DNA from: JAUWCL01 sp964599375
GTDB taxonomy: Bacteria > Krumholzibacteriota > Krumholzibacteriia > Krumholzibacteriales > Krumholzibacteriaceae
Assembly: GCA_964599375.1 (NCBI GenBank)
Contig: CAZREW010000001.1
Location: forward strand, 267,923 to 331,922
Length of the DNA: 64,000 nucleotides
Direction of reading: 5' to 3'
The translations under genes and the position numbers were made by a program. How positions within the stretch are numbered: position 1 is the stretch's first letter; each line of letters begins with the position of its first letter. The notes beneath the pieces were generated by a model. It saw only the letters and a list, made by a program, of their open reading frames with translations. It made no database searches and was not told the origin of the DNA. Below, one piece after another: positions 25,177-34,210 of the stretch.

Positions 25177-26259
25177 GTGGAACTGGTCGAAGTTCAGTTC
25201 AAGGGACAGCGTAAGGAGCTCTACGTCAACTCGAGAGCGCTCTACCTGCATACGGGCAACTACTGCGTGGTCCAGGCTGACCGGGGCGAGGATATGGGGC
25301 TTATCGTATCGATCGTCAAGACAGGCCCGAAGGATGTGGAGTCCGACATGAAGGAGATCCTCCGCCACGCCACCGACAACGACATCGTGATGATGGAGGA
25401 GAAGCGCGAGAAGGAGGCCGAAGCCCTCAAGATATGCCAGCAGAAGGCCGCCGAGCACGACCTGCAGATCAAGCTCGTCGACGTCGAATACCAGTTCGAC
25501 AGCAACAAGATCACCTTTTATTTCACCGCCGACGGGAGGATCGATTTCAGGGAGCTCGTCAAGGACCTCGCGGGCGTTTTCAGGACCAGGATAGACCTGA
25601 GGCAGATCGGGGTGCGCGACGAGGCGCGAAGGTTCGACGGGATGGGCATGTGCGGCCGCAAGCTCTGCTGCTCCTCCTGGCTCAAGGATTTCGAGCCGGT
25701 GACCCTGAAGATGGCCAAGGACCAGAATCTGCCCCTCACGCCGTCGAAGATATCAGGGGCGTGCGGGAGGCTCATGTGCTGTCTCGCCTACGAGCTGTGC
25801 GACTACAAGGACCTGGCCAGGGACATCCCGAAAGTCGGCAGCAAGGTCAGCTGCTTCGGCGGAAGGCACCGCCTCGAGAAGGTCGACATATTCAGGGCCA
25901 CGGTCATACTGAGCGACGAGGACGGGAACACAGTCGAGGTCACGATCGACGACCTCAAGGAAGAGCTCAGCAGTAGTGCAGCGATCGCGCTCGACAGGGA
26001 ACCCGATAACGACGGGAAAAGCGAAAGGGAAGCTGGCGAAGGCGGGCGGCGCGACAGGAGAGACAGGCCGGGCCGCGGGCCGCAGGGCGACCAGGAAAAG
26101 GAAGCGCCGCGCGAGAGGCGGGACCGGGAGAGCCCGCCACGCGAGAGGCAGGAAGCGCGGAAAGCACCTGAAGGCAGGAAGGACGGCGGCCAGGGCCAGA
26201 GGGACGGAGGCGGTGGAAGGTCGAGACGCCCGGGACGCAGGCGAAACAGGAAGACCTGA
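25177..26259 (+). CDS. ricT: PSP1-domain protein RicT (YaaT)
   Basis: A 360-residue protein with a GTG start preceded by AGAGGG. Residues 1-270 are the PSP1 domain with the strongly conserved cysteine cluster MGMCGRKLCCSSWL and SGACGRLMCCLAYE. In Bacillus RicT is part of the Fe-S RicA-RicF-RicT complex that governs RNase Y processing. The last about 85 residues are an unusual, highly charged Arg/Gly/Glu-rich tail (GRRDRRDRPGRGPQ, then GGRSRRPGRRRNRK) resembling an RGG-type RNA-binding extension. metG starts four bases after its stop. Confidence 0.92.
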   Translation: MELVEVQFKGQRKELYVNSRALYLHTGNYCVVQADRGEDMGLIVSIVKTGPKDVESDMKEILRHATDNDIVMMEEKREKEAEALKICQQKAAEHDLQIKLVDVEYQFDSNKITFYFTADGRIDFRELVKDLAGVFRTRIDLRQIGVRDEARRFDGMGMCGRKLCCSSWLKDFEPVTLKMAKDQNLPLTPSKISGACGRLMCCLAYELCDYKDLARDIPKVGSKVSCFGGRHRLEKVDIFRATVILSDEDGNTVEVTIDDLKEELSSSAAIALDREPDNDGKSEREAGEGGRRDRRDRPGRGPQGDQEKEAPRERRDRESPPRERQEARKAPEGRKDGGQGQRDGGGGRSRRPGRRRNRKT

Positions 26260-26263
26260 CAGG

Positions 26264-27799
26264 ATGAGCAAGCCATTCTACATAACAACGGCGATCGACT
26301 ACGTCAACCAGAAACCCCACCTCGGAACCGCATACGAGAAGATAGGCGCGGACTGCATGGCCAGGTACATGAGGCTCCGCGGATATGACACGCGCTTCGT
26401 GATGGGCAACGACGAGCACTCGACCAACGTCGAGAAGGAGGCGCTCCGCCGGGGCATGGACACCCTAGACTACTGCAGGGAGATGTCGGGCGTGTTCACG
26501 GGGACCTGGAAGGCGCTGAACATATCGTACGATGATTTCATACATACGACCGAGGAGCGGCATATCAGGTCAGTGACCGAGCTCTTCTCGCGGATCGAGA
26601 AGAACGGGTATATATACAAGGGGAAGTACGAGGGGCTTTACTGCGAGTCGTGCGAGGAGTTCATCGTAGAGAAGGACCTCGAGGACGGCCTCTGCCCGAG
26701 GCACAAGACGGAACCGAAGAAGATCAGTGAGGAAAACTACTTCTTCGCGCTCTCGCGTTTCGAGGAGAGACTGCTCGAGCACATAGCGAAGAACCCGGAG
26801 TTCATCAGGCCGAAGACTCGTGAGAATGAGATAGTGAACGTGATAAAGGGCGGGCTTCAGGACGTGTCGATCTCCCGGTCGGGCATAACCTGGGGCATCC
26901 CGCTCCCTGTCGATCCTGGACACGTAATATATGTCTGGTTCGACGCGCTGACCAACTACATCTCGGCTCTCGGATTCGGCGGGGATGACACCTCGCTCTT
27001 CGAGAGGTACTGGCCCGCAGACGTCCACGTGATCGGCAAGGATATAACGCGTTTCCACTGTGTGATCTGGCCCGCGATGCTTATGGCGGCAGGGCTCGAG
27101 CCGGCCCGCGGCGTCTTCGCCCACGGCTTCCTCTCGCTTGCCGGCGAAAAGATGAGCAAGTCGCGCGGGAACATACTCGATCCCGACAAGATGGCGGGGA
27201 TATTCGGGCCGGACGGCCTGAGGTACCTTCTGCTCCGTGAGGTCCCCTTCGACAAGGACGGGGATATCTCGACACAGATACTTGTCGACAGGTATAACTC
27301 CGACCTCGCCAACGAGCTCGGCAACCTGTTCAGCAGGACGCTGGCGATGATCTCTAAATATCTCGGAGGCAACGTCACTTCCGCTCCGCTAGATGCCGGC
27401 TGCAGGCTGCACGGCGTCCTGGCCGGCGCCGTTGCAGGGTACAGCGGGCATATGGAGCGTATGGAGTTCTCAAGGGCGCTCGGAGCCTTCTGGCCGGCGG
27501 TGCAGTCGGCCAACCGCTTTATAGAGGAGCAGGCGCCATGGGCGCTCGCCAAGGACGAGACGAAACGCGGCGAGCTCGAGGCGGTCTTTAGGGAGCTTCT
27601 CGCTGTCCTGCGCACTGCGGGCTCAGTGCTGTTCCCATTCATGCCCGGAAAGATGGGCGACATGCTCGCGCAGCTCGGCTACGGCGGGCCGTCGCTCGAT
27701 GGACTTCCCCCTTCCGTTTCGGGAGCCGAAGGGCTCTCCGCTCCGGAGCCGCTCTTTCCGCGGATCCAGGAGAAGCCGGAAGACATATTCAAGGACTGA
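26264..27799 (+). CDS. metG: methionyl-tRNA synthetase
   Basis: A 511-residue class I aminoacyl-tRNA synthetase. The start MSKPFYITTAIDY fits the family, although the frame is open 96 codons further upstream inside ricT. Motifs: HIGH variant PHLGTAY near residue 20, a short zinc-like insert (YCESCEEF then CPRH near residues 125-150) and KMSKSRGN near residue 300. The C-terminal dimerisation domain of longer MetRS is absent, so this is the short form, as in Thermus. The next gene starts 7 bases on. Confidence 0.96.
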   Translation: MSKPFYITTAIDYVNQKPHLGTAYEKIGADCMARYMRLRGYDTRFVMGNDEHSTNVEKEALRRGMDTLDYCREMSGVFTGTWKALNISYDDFIHTTEERHIRSVTELFSRIEKNGYIYKGKYEGLYCESCEEFIVEKDLEDGLCPRHKTEPKKISEENYFFALSRFEERLLEHIAKNPEFIRPKTRENEIVNVIKGGLQDVSISRSGITWGIPLPVDPGHVIYVWFDALTNYISALGFGGDDTSLFERYWPADVHVIGKDITRFHCVIWPAMLMAAGLEPARGVFAHGFLSLAGEKMSKSRGNILDPDKMAGIFGPDGLRYLLLREVPFDKDGDISTQILVDRYNSDLANELGNLFSRTLAMISKYLGGNVTSAPLDAGCRLHGVLAGAVAGYSGHMERMEFSRALGAFWPAVQSANRFIEEQAPWALAKDETKRGELEAVFRELLAVLRTAGSVLFPFMPGKMGDMLAQLGYGGPSLDGLPPSVSGAEGLSAPEPLFPRIQEKPEDIFKD

Positions 27800-27805
27800 T
27801 CACGG

Positions 27806-29197
27806 ATGCTGATCGATTCCCACGCGCATCTCGACATGCAACAGTTCGACGCCGACCGCGAGCAGGTGATATGCCGCGCTAGCGAAGCGGGCGTCGGAGA
27901 AGTACTCAACGTAGGATACGACGAGGCTACGATCGATTCGACGCTCAGGCTAGTCGACGGCCACGGATCGGTCTGGGCTGCCCTGGGCATACACCCGCAC
28001 AACGCCGCCGACTGGAACGCCGCCCTCGAGGAGAAGCTCAAGCAGCTCCTGCTGCGCCGCAAGGTGCTCGCAGTCGGCGAGATAGGGCTGGACTATTACC
28101 GGGACATATCGCCGCGCGAGAAGCAGCGCGAGATCTTCAGGCGTCAGATCGGGATCGCTCTGTATTTCGGCAAGCCGATAGTGATCCACTGCCGGGACGC
28201 CTTCGAGGATGTAATGAGGATACTGCGCGAGGAAGGCGCCTCGGAGGTCGGCGGGATATTCCACGCCTTCTCGGGAGGAGGGCTCGAGGCGGAGGCCGTG
28301 CTGGGCCTCGGTTTCCTCATCGGGATCGGCGGCCCCATCACTTATAAGAACTCCAGGCTCCCCGAGGTGGCCGTGAGGCTTCCGTCGAGCGCCTTCGTCC
28401 TCGAGACGGACTGCCCTTACCTGCCGCCGCAGCGGTACAGGGGAGAGCGCAACGAACCCGCCTACGTCAGGATAGTCGCCGAAAAGCTCGCCGAGCTGCG
28501 CGGCGTAGGCGTCGCGGATATCGAACGGGCCGCCGAGACGAACTACAGGAGACTCCTGCACGGCGAGGAGGATTTCCCCGTATCGGTCGCCTACGGGCTC
28601 AAGAACAGCGTCTACATAAACGTCACGGGCATCTGCACCAACGACTGCGTCTTCTGCTCGCGCCTCAGAACGGAGAACTATCTCTACGGGTACAACCTGA
28701 ACCTGCTGACCGACCCGACCGTCGAGGAGATGGTGGCCTCGGCAAACGGGATCCTCTCCAGGGGCCGCTGGGAGGAGATCGTGTTCTGCGGTTACGGCGA
28801 GCCGACGGCACGAATGAGGGACCTGATGGCCACCGCGCGCGCGCTGAAGGCGCACGGGCTCCCGATGCGCCTGAACACGAACGGACAGGGCAACATGATA
28901 AACAGGCGGGACATCGTCCCCGAGCTGGCCGAGCTCTTCGACAGGGTATCGGTCAGCCTCAATGCCCCTGACGCCGGGACATACGTTATGATCTGCCGGC
29001 CCGACGCGGGGGAGAAGGCCTTCGCGGCGGTAGTCGATTTCATCGGGAGGGCCGTCTCCTCCGGGATGGAATGCTACGTGTCGGCTCTCGATTATCCCGA
29101 GGTGGATATGGAGGCGACCCGCAGGCTCGTCGAATCGATCCCGGGGACGCGGTTCAGAGCGAGAAAATATCACCTGGCATCCCCTGCCTTGACCTGA
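27806..29197 (+). CDS. TatD-family nuclease fused to a radical SAM domain
   Basis: A 463-residue two-domain protein. Residues 1-255 are a complete TatD metal-dependent hydrolase: DSHAHLD, VGEIGLDYY, VIHCRDA, FHAFSGG and ETDCPYL. Residues about 265-460 form a radical SAM domain with CTNDCVFC (Cx3Cx2C cluster motif), CGYGEPTAR and LNTNGQGN. The fused type is known from other lineages (TatD-associated radical SAM protein), but the radical SAM substrate is not known. The gene lies between metG and rsmA, the normal place of tatD. The whole frame is uninterrupted, so this is a real fusion. Confidence 0.93.
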   Translation: MLIDSHAHLDMQQFDADREQVICRASEAGVGEVLNVGYDEATIDSTLRLVDGHGSVWAALGIHPHNAADWNAALEEKLKQLLLRRKVLAVGEIGLDYYRDISPREKQREIFRRQIGIALYFGKPIVIHCRDAFEDVMRILREEGASEVGGIFHAFSGGGLEAEAVLGLGFLIGIGGPITYKNSRLPEVAVRLPSSAFVLETDCPYLPPQRYRGERNEPAYVRIVAEKLAELRGVGVADIERAAETNYRRLLHGEEDFPVSVAYGLKNSVYINVTGICTNDCVFCSRLRTENYLYGYNLNLLTDPTVEEMVASANGILSRGRWEEIVFCGYGEPTARMRDLMATARALKAHGLPMRLNTNGQGNMINRRDIVPELAELFDRVSVSLNAPDAGTYVMICRPDAGEKAFAAVVDFIGRAVSSGMECYVSALDYPEVDMEATRRLVESIPGTRFRARKYHLASPALT

Positions 29198-29211
29198 GAT
29201 AGATCCCCTGT

Positions 29212-29241
29212 TTGTCAGATAATAGATGATGTGGTTATAAT
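29212..29241 (+). promoter_or_regulatory. sigma-70-type promoter before rsmA
   Basis: TTGTCA (29212-29217), an 18-base spacer and a perfect TATAAT (29236-29241) lie in the 91-base gap after the TatD fusion gene, 48 bases before the rsmA start. It would separate rsmA and the coupled barrel gene from the upstream operon. Confidence 0.65.
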
Positions 29242-29288
29242 GCAGCCGGTTACAGCCCCGCACAGGGCCATGACGGAGGAACGGGACC

Positions 29289-30104
29289 ATGGGCAGCGAC
29301 AGGCGGCCGCCGAAAAAGAGCCTCGGACAGAACTTTCTCGTCTCAGACGGGGCGATAAGGGGCATAATATCGGCCGTCAGGGGTGATGACGGCCTGCCTG
29401 TGTTCGAAATAGGCCCCGGCAGAGGGGCGCTCACACTTCCGATGGCCGAGGACGGCACGCAAATTGCGGCGTTCGAGATCGATGAGGCGCTGGCGGAAGA
29501 GGCAACCGCGCGGCTCGAAGGGCTCGAAAACGCCGAGGTCGTCCATGCCGACATCCGGAAGGTCGACCTTGACGCGGAGGCGGAGGCCAGGGGCTGGAAC
29601 GGATATGCGCTGGCAGGCAATATTCCGTATCTGCTTACCAGCACTATACTTCTGCGGTTGCCTGCCCTCGAGGGATGTCGCAGGGCGGTGATCATGATGC
29701 AGAAGGAGGTTGGCGAGCGGGTGCTTTCTGCTCCTGGGAGCAGGGGCAGCGGTATCCTGCCGGTCTTCCTCCAGTCGTATCTCGCCGTTAAAAGGGTAAT
29801 GACGCTCAGGCCCGGCTCTTTCCGGCCGAAGCCGAAAGTGGACAGTGTTGTTCTTGTTTTCACGCCTTTGAGTCGAGAAAACGCCCCCGAGGACAGGGAG
29901 GGATTCCTCTCGCTCCTCAAATCAGCGTTTTCTCAGAGGAGAAAAAAGCTGGCGAACGCCCTCAGAGGCGTACCCGGGATCCCGGAGGCGGCCGCCCTGG
30001 AGAGAAGCTCCGGTGTCGACCTGAGCCGCAGGCCGGAGGAGCTCGGCCTCGAGGAATGGTTCGCCCTGTTCGCCGCGGCTGCAGGCCGTGGATATAAGAG
30101 ATGA
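29289..30104 (+). CDS. rsmA: 16S rRNA dimethyladenosine transferase RsmA (KsgA)
   Basis: A 271-residue protein with the KsgA N-terminus KKSLGQNFLV, SAM motif I EIGPGRGALTLP, motif IV NIPYLLTSTI and FRPKPKVDSVVLVF. It dimethylates A1518 and A1519 of 16S rRNA late in 30S assembly. It has its own promoter. The stop codon overlaps the start of the next gene by four bases (ATGA), coupling it to a barrel protein with no obvious link to rRNA. Confidence 0.96.
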   Translation: MGSDRRPPKKSLGQNFLVSDGAIRGIISAVRGDDGLPVFEIGPGRGALTLPMAEDGTQIAAFEIDEALAEEATARLEGLENAEVVHADIRKVDLDAEAEARGWNGYALAGNIPYLLTSTILLRLPALEGCRRAVIMMQKEVGERVLSAPGSRGSGILPVFLQSYLAVKRVMTLRPGSFRPKPKVDSVVLVFTPLSRENAPEDREGFLSLLKSAFSQRRKKLANALRGVPGIPEAAALERSSGVDLSRRPEELGLEEWFALFAAAAGRGYKR

Positions 30105-32116
30105 AGAAAGCCGCATTCATACTGCTTGTGCTGATTGCCGCCGCAGTGGCGCCGCCGTCGCATGCTCAGCAAGCCGACTCGACCTCCACAGTGGCGGCCG
30201 ATTCGACAAAGAAGGTGTCTGCGCCGTCGGGCCTGCTCGCGGGGCAGGCAACGCAGGGGGAGGCGACTTCGACGAACCTTGAGTCGGACACTTCTGTGGT
30301 GCGCCTGCTTTCCCCGAAATGGACGGTCGAATACAGAGCGAGCGAGAGCGAGTACCGCCTCGGCTCCGGGATGGGGCTTTTGTTCGAGCCGGGGGCCGGG
30401 TGGCACGGCTCCAGCAAGGTTGAAATAGCCAAGAGGGATTACCGCGGCAGGGACATGTCGGATATAAACGAGCGGTTCAGCAACACCGCGATAAGGATCA
30501 TCCCCGACCTGTACAACATCAATTTCAGCCTCGGGCAGGACTATCTCAGGCAGAAGGCGATCGGTCTCGCTCGCTCGGGCGGCGACATGGTGATCGAGAA
30601 CAAGTACTTCAACGCGGGCGCGAGCTGGGAACGTCCCGAATTCTGGGCGAAAAGATCGCGATTCGCGCTGCTGGGCAGGGCCGGAGGGGGGCAGAACGAC
30701 TTCAAGTATGACAAGAACCTGCAGGCGGACGCCAGCGGGTATCTCTGGTACGGGATCGGGCCACAGCTCAATGTCAGCGGCGGATACGGCGTGTGGAGAA
30801 GGGTCGAGTACAGTGATGTCAGCGGCCGCAAGTTCGATAACATGCCGAGCGACATGGATACGATCTCGGCGAAGGTGCGGTACGGCACGGGGGAAAAGAA
30901 ACTTCTCTTTCTCGACTACAAGAGGACGGTTGGGGTTGTCAGAAAGGTCGACCCGCCACGCGGAAACTCGCTCGAGGTCATAGAGAATCCCGAACTGGCC
31001 ATAATGGAGAGGTCCAACCGGCAGGCTGAGAAGCTTCTTGTAAGGTCGAGCATGCAGCCGATGAGCTATCTTGCCCTCGATTTCGAGTTCCTCCGTGATT
31101 ACTTCAACCAGCAGAACCTCGTCGACGACAGGCTCTCAAAGGAGACCGAGACGAGGGATGTCAAGGCAAAGGCGGGGTACAGGTACGCAGCCTCGGGATT
31201 TATCGATTTCGAGATCGGAAAGAGGAATAACGACATAGACTACGGCCCCGTATCCCTTTCGAGCTACCTCGAAAAGGAGCAGTCGATCAAGGTCTCGATG
31301 ACGCAGGACGTCAGCGACTCGGTCAGGGTCATGCTGCGCGGTTCCGGGTCGCTGAAACAGAGGTTCTACAAGAAAAGGGACGCCAACCCCCGCGACGCTG
31401 ATTACCTGTATTACTCCCTGCTGGCGGACCTCGACGCTGGGCTGCCCCTCAATATCAGGGCGGGCGTGAAATTCACATATAAGTACAACGAGACGATAAA
31501 CATCGACGCGTCGCTCTCGGACGACAACCACACCGAATACACGTACTGGGTCGTGCCGAGGTTCACCCTCAGGCCGGCGCTATGGTTCGAGATAGGGCAG
31601 GAATACGAGATAAAGATGGAGTTCACCGACTTCACCTTCAAGGAGAACGAGAACTATCTCGACCGCACTACTATCATGAACACACAGGCGCGTTTCAAAT
31701 TCTACAGGTCGCACCTTTCGATCAACCACAGGTACCAGTTCATAGACACGGGCAGCTACCTGCGCCCTCCCGAGGGGGGCGAGAGGCTTTACGGCAGGAC
31801 GAACGAGAGCTACGAGCACAGGATGAGCTTCAGGTACGAGTACATGCCGACCACCGAGTTCACGCTCTACACATACTCGAATTACAGGTTCCAGCAGAGC
31901 AACAGGCTCGGGGCGATCGACGGGGAGATGGGCATCCTGAGCACGAGATACTACGATTCCGGCGAGATGACGCTGGGACTGAAGAGGATGACGAAGGTCA
32001 CCGAGGCGGGGAAGGTAAACCTGGACATAGCGTGGGTGAAGAGGTTCGGCCCGAATCTTAGCCCGGAGAGAAGAGAGTTCTGGGAAGTTAACTTGAACGC
32101 GGAAATCAATTTCTAG
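30101..32116 (+). CDS. predicted outer-membrane beta-barrel protein of unknown function
   Basis: A 671-residue protein with a clear signal peptide (FILLVLIAAAVAPPSHAQQ), a Ser/Thr/Ala-rich linker and then many alternating amphipathic strands (for example YLALDFEFLRDYF, ASGFIDFEIGKRNND, LSINHRYQFIDTG, FTLYTYSNYRFQQ). It ends in EVNLNAEINF, with a C-terminal Phe as in BAM-inserted barrels. Roughly 20 or more strands can be read. No domain was recognised by eye. Translational coupling to rsmA is seen directly; functional meaning is unknown. Confidence 0.75.
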   Translation: MKKAAFILLVLIAAAVAPPSHAQQADSTSTVAADSTKKVSAPSGLLAGQATQGEATSTNLESDTSVVRLLSPKWTVEYRASESEYRLGSGMGLLFEPGAGWHGSSKVEIAKRDYRGRDMSDINERFSNTAIRIIPDLYNINFSLGQDYLRQKAIGLARSGGDMVIENKYFNAGASWERPEFWAKRSRFALLGRAGGGQNDFKYDKNLQADASGYLWYGIGPQLNVSGGYGVWRRVEYSDVSGRKFDNMPSDMDTISAKVRYGTGEKKLLFLDYKRTVGVVRKVDPPRGNSLEVIENPELAIMERSNRQAEKLLVRSSMQPMSYLALDFEFLRDYFNQQNLVDDRLSKETETRDVKAKAGYRYAASGFIDFEIGKRNNDIDYGPVSLSSYLEKEQSIKVSMTQDVSDSVRVMLRGSGSLKQRFYKKRDANPRDADYLYYSLLADLDAGLPLNIRAGVKFTYKYNETINIDASLSDDNHTEYTYWVVPRFTLRPALWFEIGQEYEIKMEFTDFTFKENENYLDRTTIMNTQARFKFYRSHLSINHRYQFIDTGSYLRPPEGGERLYGRTNESYEHRMSFRYEYMPTTEFTLYTYSNYRFQQSNRLGAIDGEMGILSTRYYDSGEMTLGLKRMTKVTEAGKVNLDIAWVKRFGPNLSPERREFWEVNLNAEINF

Positions 32117-32125
32117 GAGCTGGCG

Positions 32126-32716
32126 ATGAAGAGATCAGTGGCGATCATTATAATTCTGGCTTCCGTACTGGCGGCGGGGGGATGCCTGTTCGAGCCGAGG
32201 GACGCGCAGCCGCCGCTCGACGAGAGCGAGGGGGACTGGGTCGTGCCGAAGACGCCGAAAGACGTCTTCCTCAACCTCGTCACCGGGCTTTCCTCTCCGG
32301 GCAACTCGAACTACGAGAGGAGCCTCGCCGATGAGTTCTCCTTTACGCCGAGGGACCAGGACAGGCTGCAGTTCCCCGACGGCACCTTCGACGAATGGAC
32401 GAAGCAGGTCGAGATGGACGTGCTCTCAAGGATAAAAGGAGACTACCAGGGAGCCAGGACGGCACAGTTCGGCGACGAGAACGGGGCCTTTCCGAAAGAG
32501 GATGTCCAGGTCGGGTGGGCTGAGTATGAAGGCCCATACATGCTGTCGCTGACCCGCGCGGGAAGCTCGGAGCCCGAGATATACGCGGGCACGGCCAGGT
32601 TCTACCTGAAGGAGGGGACCTCGGGCTGGGTCCTCGAGAGATGGGAAGATATCGATGTCATCGAGAGTTACCCCACTTCCGGGAATCTCAGGGGGACCTT
32701 CCGGGCGGCTAACTGA
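32126..32716 (+). CDS. lipoprotein of unknown function, first of three tandem relatives
   Basis: A 196-residue lipoprotein with lipobox AAGGC and mature domain of about 170 residues. The segment KDVFLNLVTGLSSPGNSNYERSLADEF lines up loosely with DDVIKTIVLAYTYPKD...SKYNALLHSQYFF of the next two genes, and the remaining layout (TARFYLKEG, WVLERWEDID) resembles an NTF2-like/SnoaL cone fold. This fold assignment is inference. It follows the barrel gene by 9 bases and may be its partner. Confidence 0.7.
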   Translation: MKRSVAIIIILASVLAAGGCLFEPRDAQPPLDESEGDWVVPKTPKDVFLNLVTGLSSPGNSNYERSLADEFSFTPRDQDRLQFPDGTFDEWTKQVEMDVLSRIKGDYQGARTAQFGDENGAFPKEDVQVGWAEYEGPYMLSLTRAGSSEPEIYAGTARFYLKEGTSGWVLERWEDIDVIESYPTSGNLRGTFRAAN

Positions 32717-32809
32717 CGGGAAGGACATGGTTAAGATATATCTTACGACGGACGCCGGGCTTGCCTTTCCGGACGGAATGTGCTAGTATTTATGGCTGGA
32801 GGTATGCAT

Positions 32810-33391
32810 ATGCGTAGAAGTGTATTCAAAGCAGCCTTACCCCTGTTGCTGTTAACGGCGCTCCTCGCGTCGCCGTCATGTATCTTCGATCCGAAGGAAG
32901 ACCCCGTTATCCCGCCGGTAGTGCCTGTCCCATGGCCGGCGATGACGGCAAGGGATGATGTCATAAAGACGATAGTCCTGGCTTACACCTATCCGAAGGA
33001 CGGCCAGTCGGATTCGAAGTATAACGCCCTTCTCCACTCGCAGTATTTCTTCAAGCTTCACGAAAGCGATGTGGAGCCGGGCGCAAGCCAGATCATGCCG
33101 AGAAACGATGACATAACGTCCACACTGTGGATATTCGAGCATGAAACGCTGCTCGAACTCTCGCTGACTCCCGAAGTGGGGTCGTGGGACTCCTATCCCG
33201 AGATCGATGGGGAGCCGTGCGATAACTGCTGGGAGACTACAAGGTCGTATTTCATAAGGGCCCAGTTCGGCGACGAGACGACGATATTCCAGAGCCCGCC
33301 CGAGAGGGCTTTTGTGACGATAATCGTCGCGCCTGATGAGAGCGACGCGACCAAGTGGGTGCTCAGGGCGATGTTCGACCTCGGCATCTGA
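32810..33391 (+). CDS. lipoprotein of unknown function, tandem paralogue A
   Basis: A 193-residue lipoprotein (MRRSVFKAALPLLLLTALLA, lipobox SPSC). The start was taken at the second of two close ATGs because GGAGGT lies 6 bases before it. It shares long identities with the following gene: KYNALLHSQYFFK, TPE.GSWD, EIDG.PC..CWETTRSYFI and RAQFG.ET. A CxxC-like pair (PCDNCWE) is conserved in both. It is followed by its own terminator. Function unknown; possibly an NTF2-like ligand-binding fold. Confidence 0.75.
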   Translation: MRRSVFKAALPLLLLTALLASPSCIFDPKEDPVIPPVVPVPWPAMTARDDVIKTIVLAYTYPKDGQSDSKYNALLHSQYFFKLHESDVEPGASQIMPRNDDITSTLWIFEHETLLELSLTPEVGSWDSYPEIDGEPCDNCWETTRSYFIRAQFGDETTIFQSPPERAFVTIIVAPDESDATKWVLRAMFDLGI

Positions 33392-33416
33392 CGCTCAGGC
33401 GGCAGAGAGGATCTTG

Positions 33417-33445
33417 AAGCCTTCCGCGGCGCGGGGGGCTTTTTC
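33417..33445 (+). terminator. Rho-independent terminator after lipoprotein paralogue A
   Basis: AAGCCTTCC (33417-33425) pairs with GGGGGGCTT (33433-33441) through two G-U pairs around GCGGCGC, followed by TTTTC. Confidence 0.75.
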
Positions 33446-33528
33446 ATGCCTGTGCGGATTGCTATCATGCCGGCGCTCTGCTATGATCGCCTTGTCAGAA
33501 CTCATGCATCCACCAGAGGGGTATCTTG

Positions 33529-34104
33529 ATGAAAAAACCATATATGATGACGGCCGTCGCGGCCGTATTCTTGGCTGCGCTGATCACCCTTCCGTCGTGC
33601 TTCGAGGATACTACGGAACCTGTGAAGGAAAAAACGGCGGTCGACTGGCCCGACATGACTAGCCGGGACGACGTCGTAAAGACGATCGTACTCGCCTACA
33701 CCCATCCGAATGACGTACAGACGGCTTCGAAGTATAACGCCCTTCTCCACTCGCAGTACTTCTTCAAGTTTCAAGAAAGGGACGTCGGCCCGGGTGAGAG
33801 CCCGGTGATGACAAGGGCAGAGGACATCTTGTCTACCGAATGGATATTCGAGAACGAGACGATGCTCGAGCTCTTGCTGACTCCCGAGATCGGGTCATGG
33901 GATGCCTGTCCCGAGATCGATGGTGCTCCCTGTGAGGACTGCTGGGAGACGACCAGGTCGTATTTCATCAGGGCCCAGTTCGGCGAAGAGACGGTAATAC
34001 ACCAGAGCCCGCCCGGAAGGGTTTTCGTGACGATAATCGCCGCGCCAGAGGGGAGCGATCCCATGAAGTGGACCATAAGGGCGATCTATGACATCGCAAT
34101 GTGA
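33529..34104 (+). CDS. lipoprotein of unknown function, tandem paralogue B
   Basis: A 191-residue lipoprotein with lipobox LPSC. The ATG after AGAGGGGT was preferred to a TTG one codon upstream. It is roughly 60 percent identical by eye to paralogue A over the whole mature part (RDDVVKTIVLAYTHP, KYNALLHSQYFFKFQERDV, CEDCWETTRSYFIRAQFGEET). The intervening terminator suggests that the two copies are transcribed separately. The tandem pair points to local duplication and possible functional divergence. Confidence 0.75.
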   Translation: MKKPYMMTAVAAVFLAALITLPSCFEDTTEPVKEKTAVDWPDMTSRDDVVKTIVLAYTHPNDVQTASKYNALLHSQYFFKFQERDVGPGESPVMTRAEDILSTEWIFENETMLELLLTPEIGSWDACPEIDGAPCEDCWETTRSYFIRAQFGEETVIHQSPPGRVFVTIIAAPEGSDPMKWTIRAIYDIAM

Positions 34105-34210
34105 CGGCAGCCCCCTTCTTGACACGGGTACATCCATCCGCATATAGTACTCCTGCCTTGGGCGGAGCGCGTCCGCGCTGATCCGCCGCGTATATACAAC
34201 ACGGGGCGAC

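Noticed and set aside
27950..29920. 656-codon antisense frame across the TatD fusion and rsmA
   Set aside because: It spans two well-supported genes on the other strand and shows no recognisable motif.
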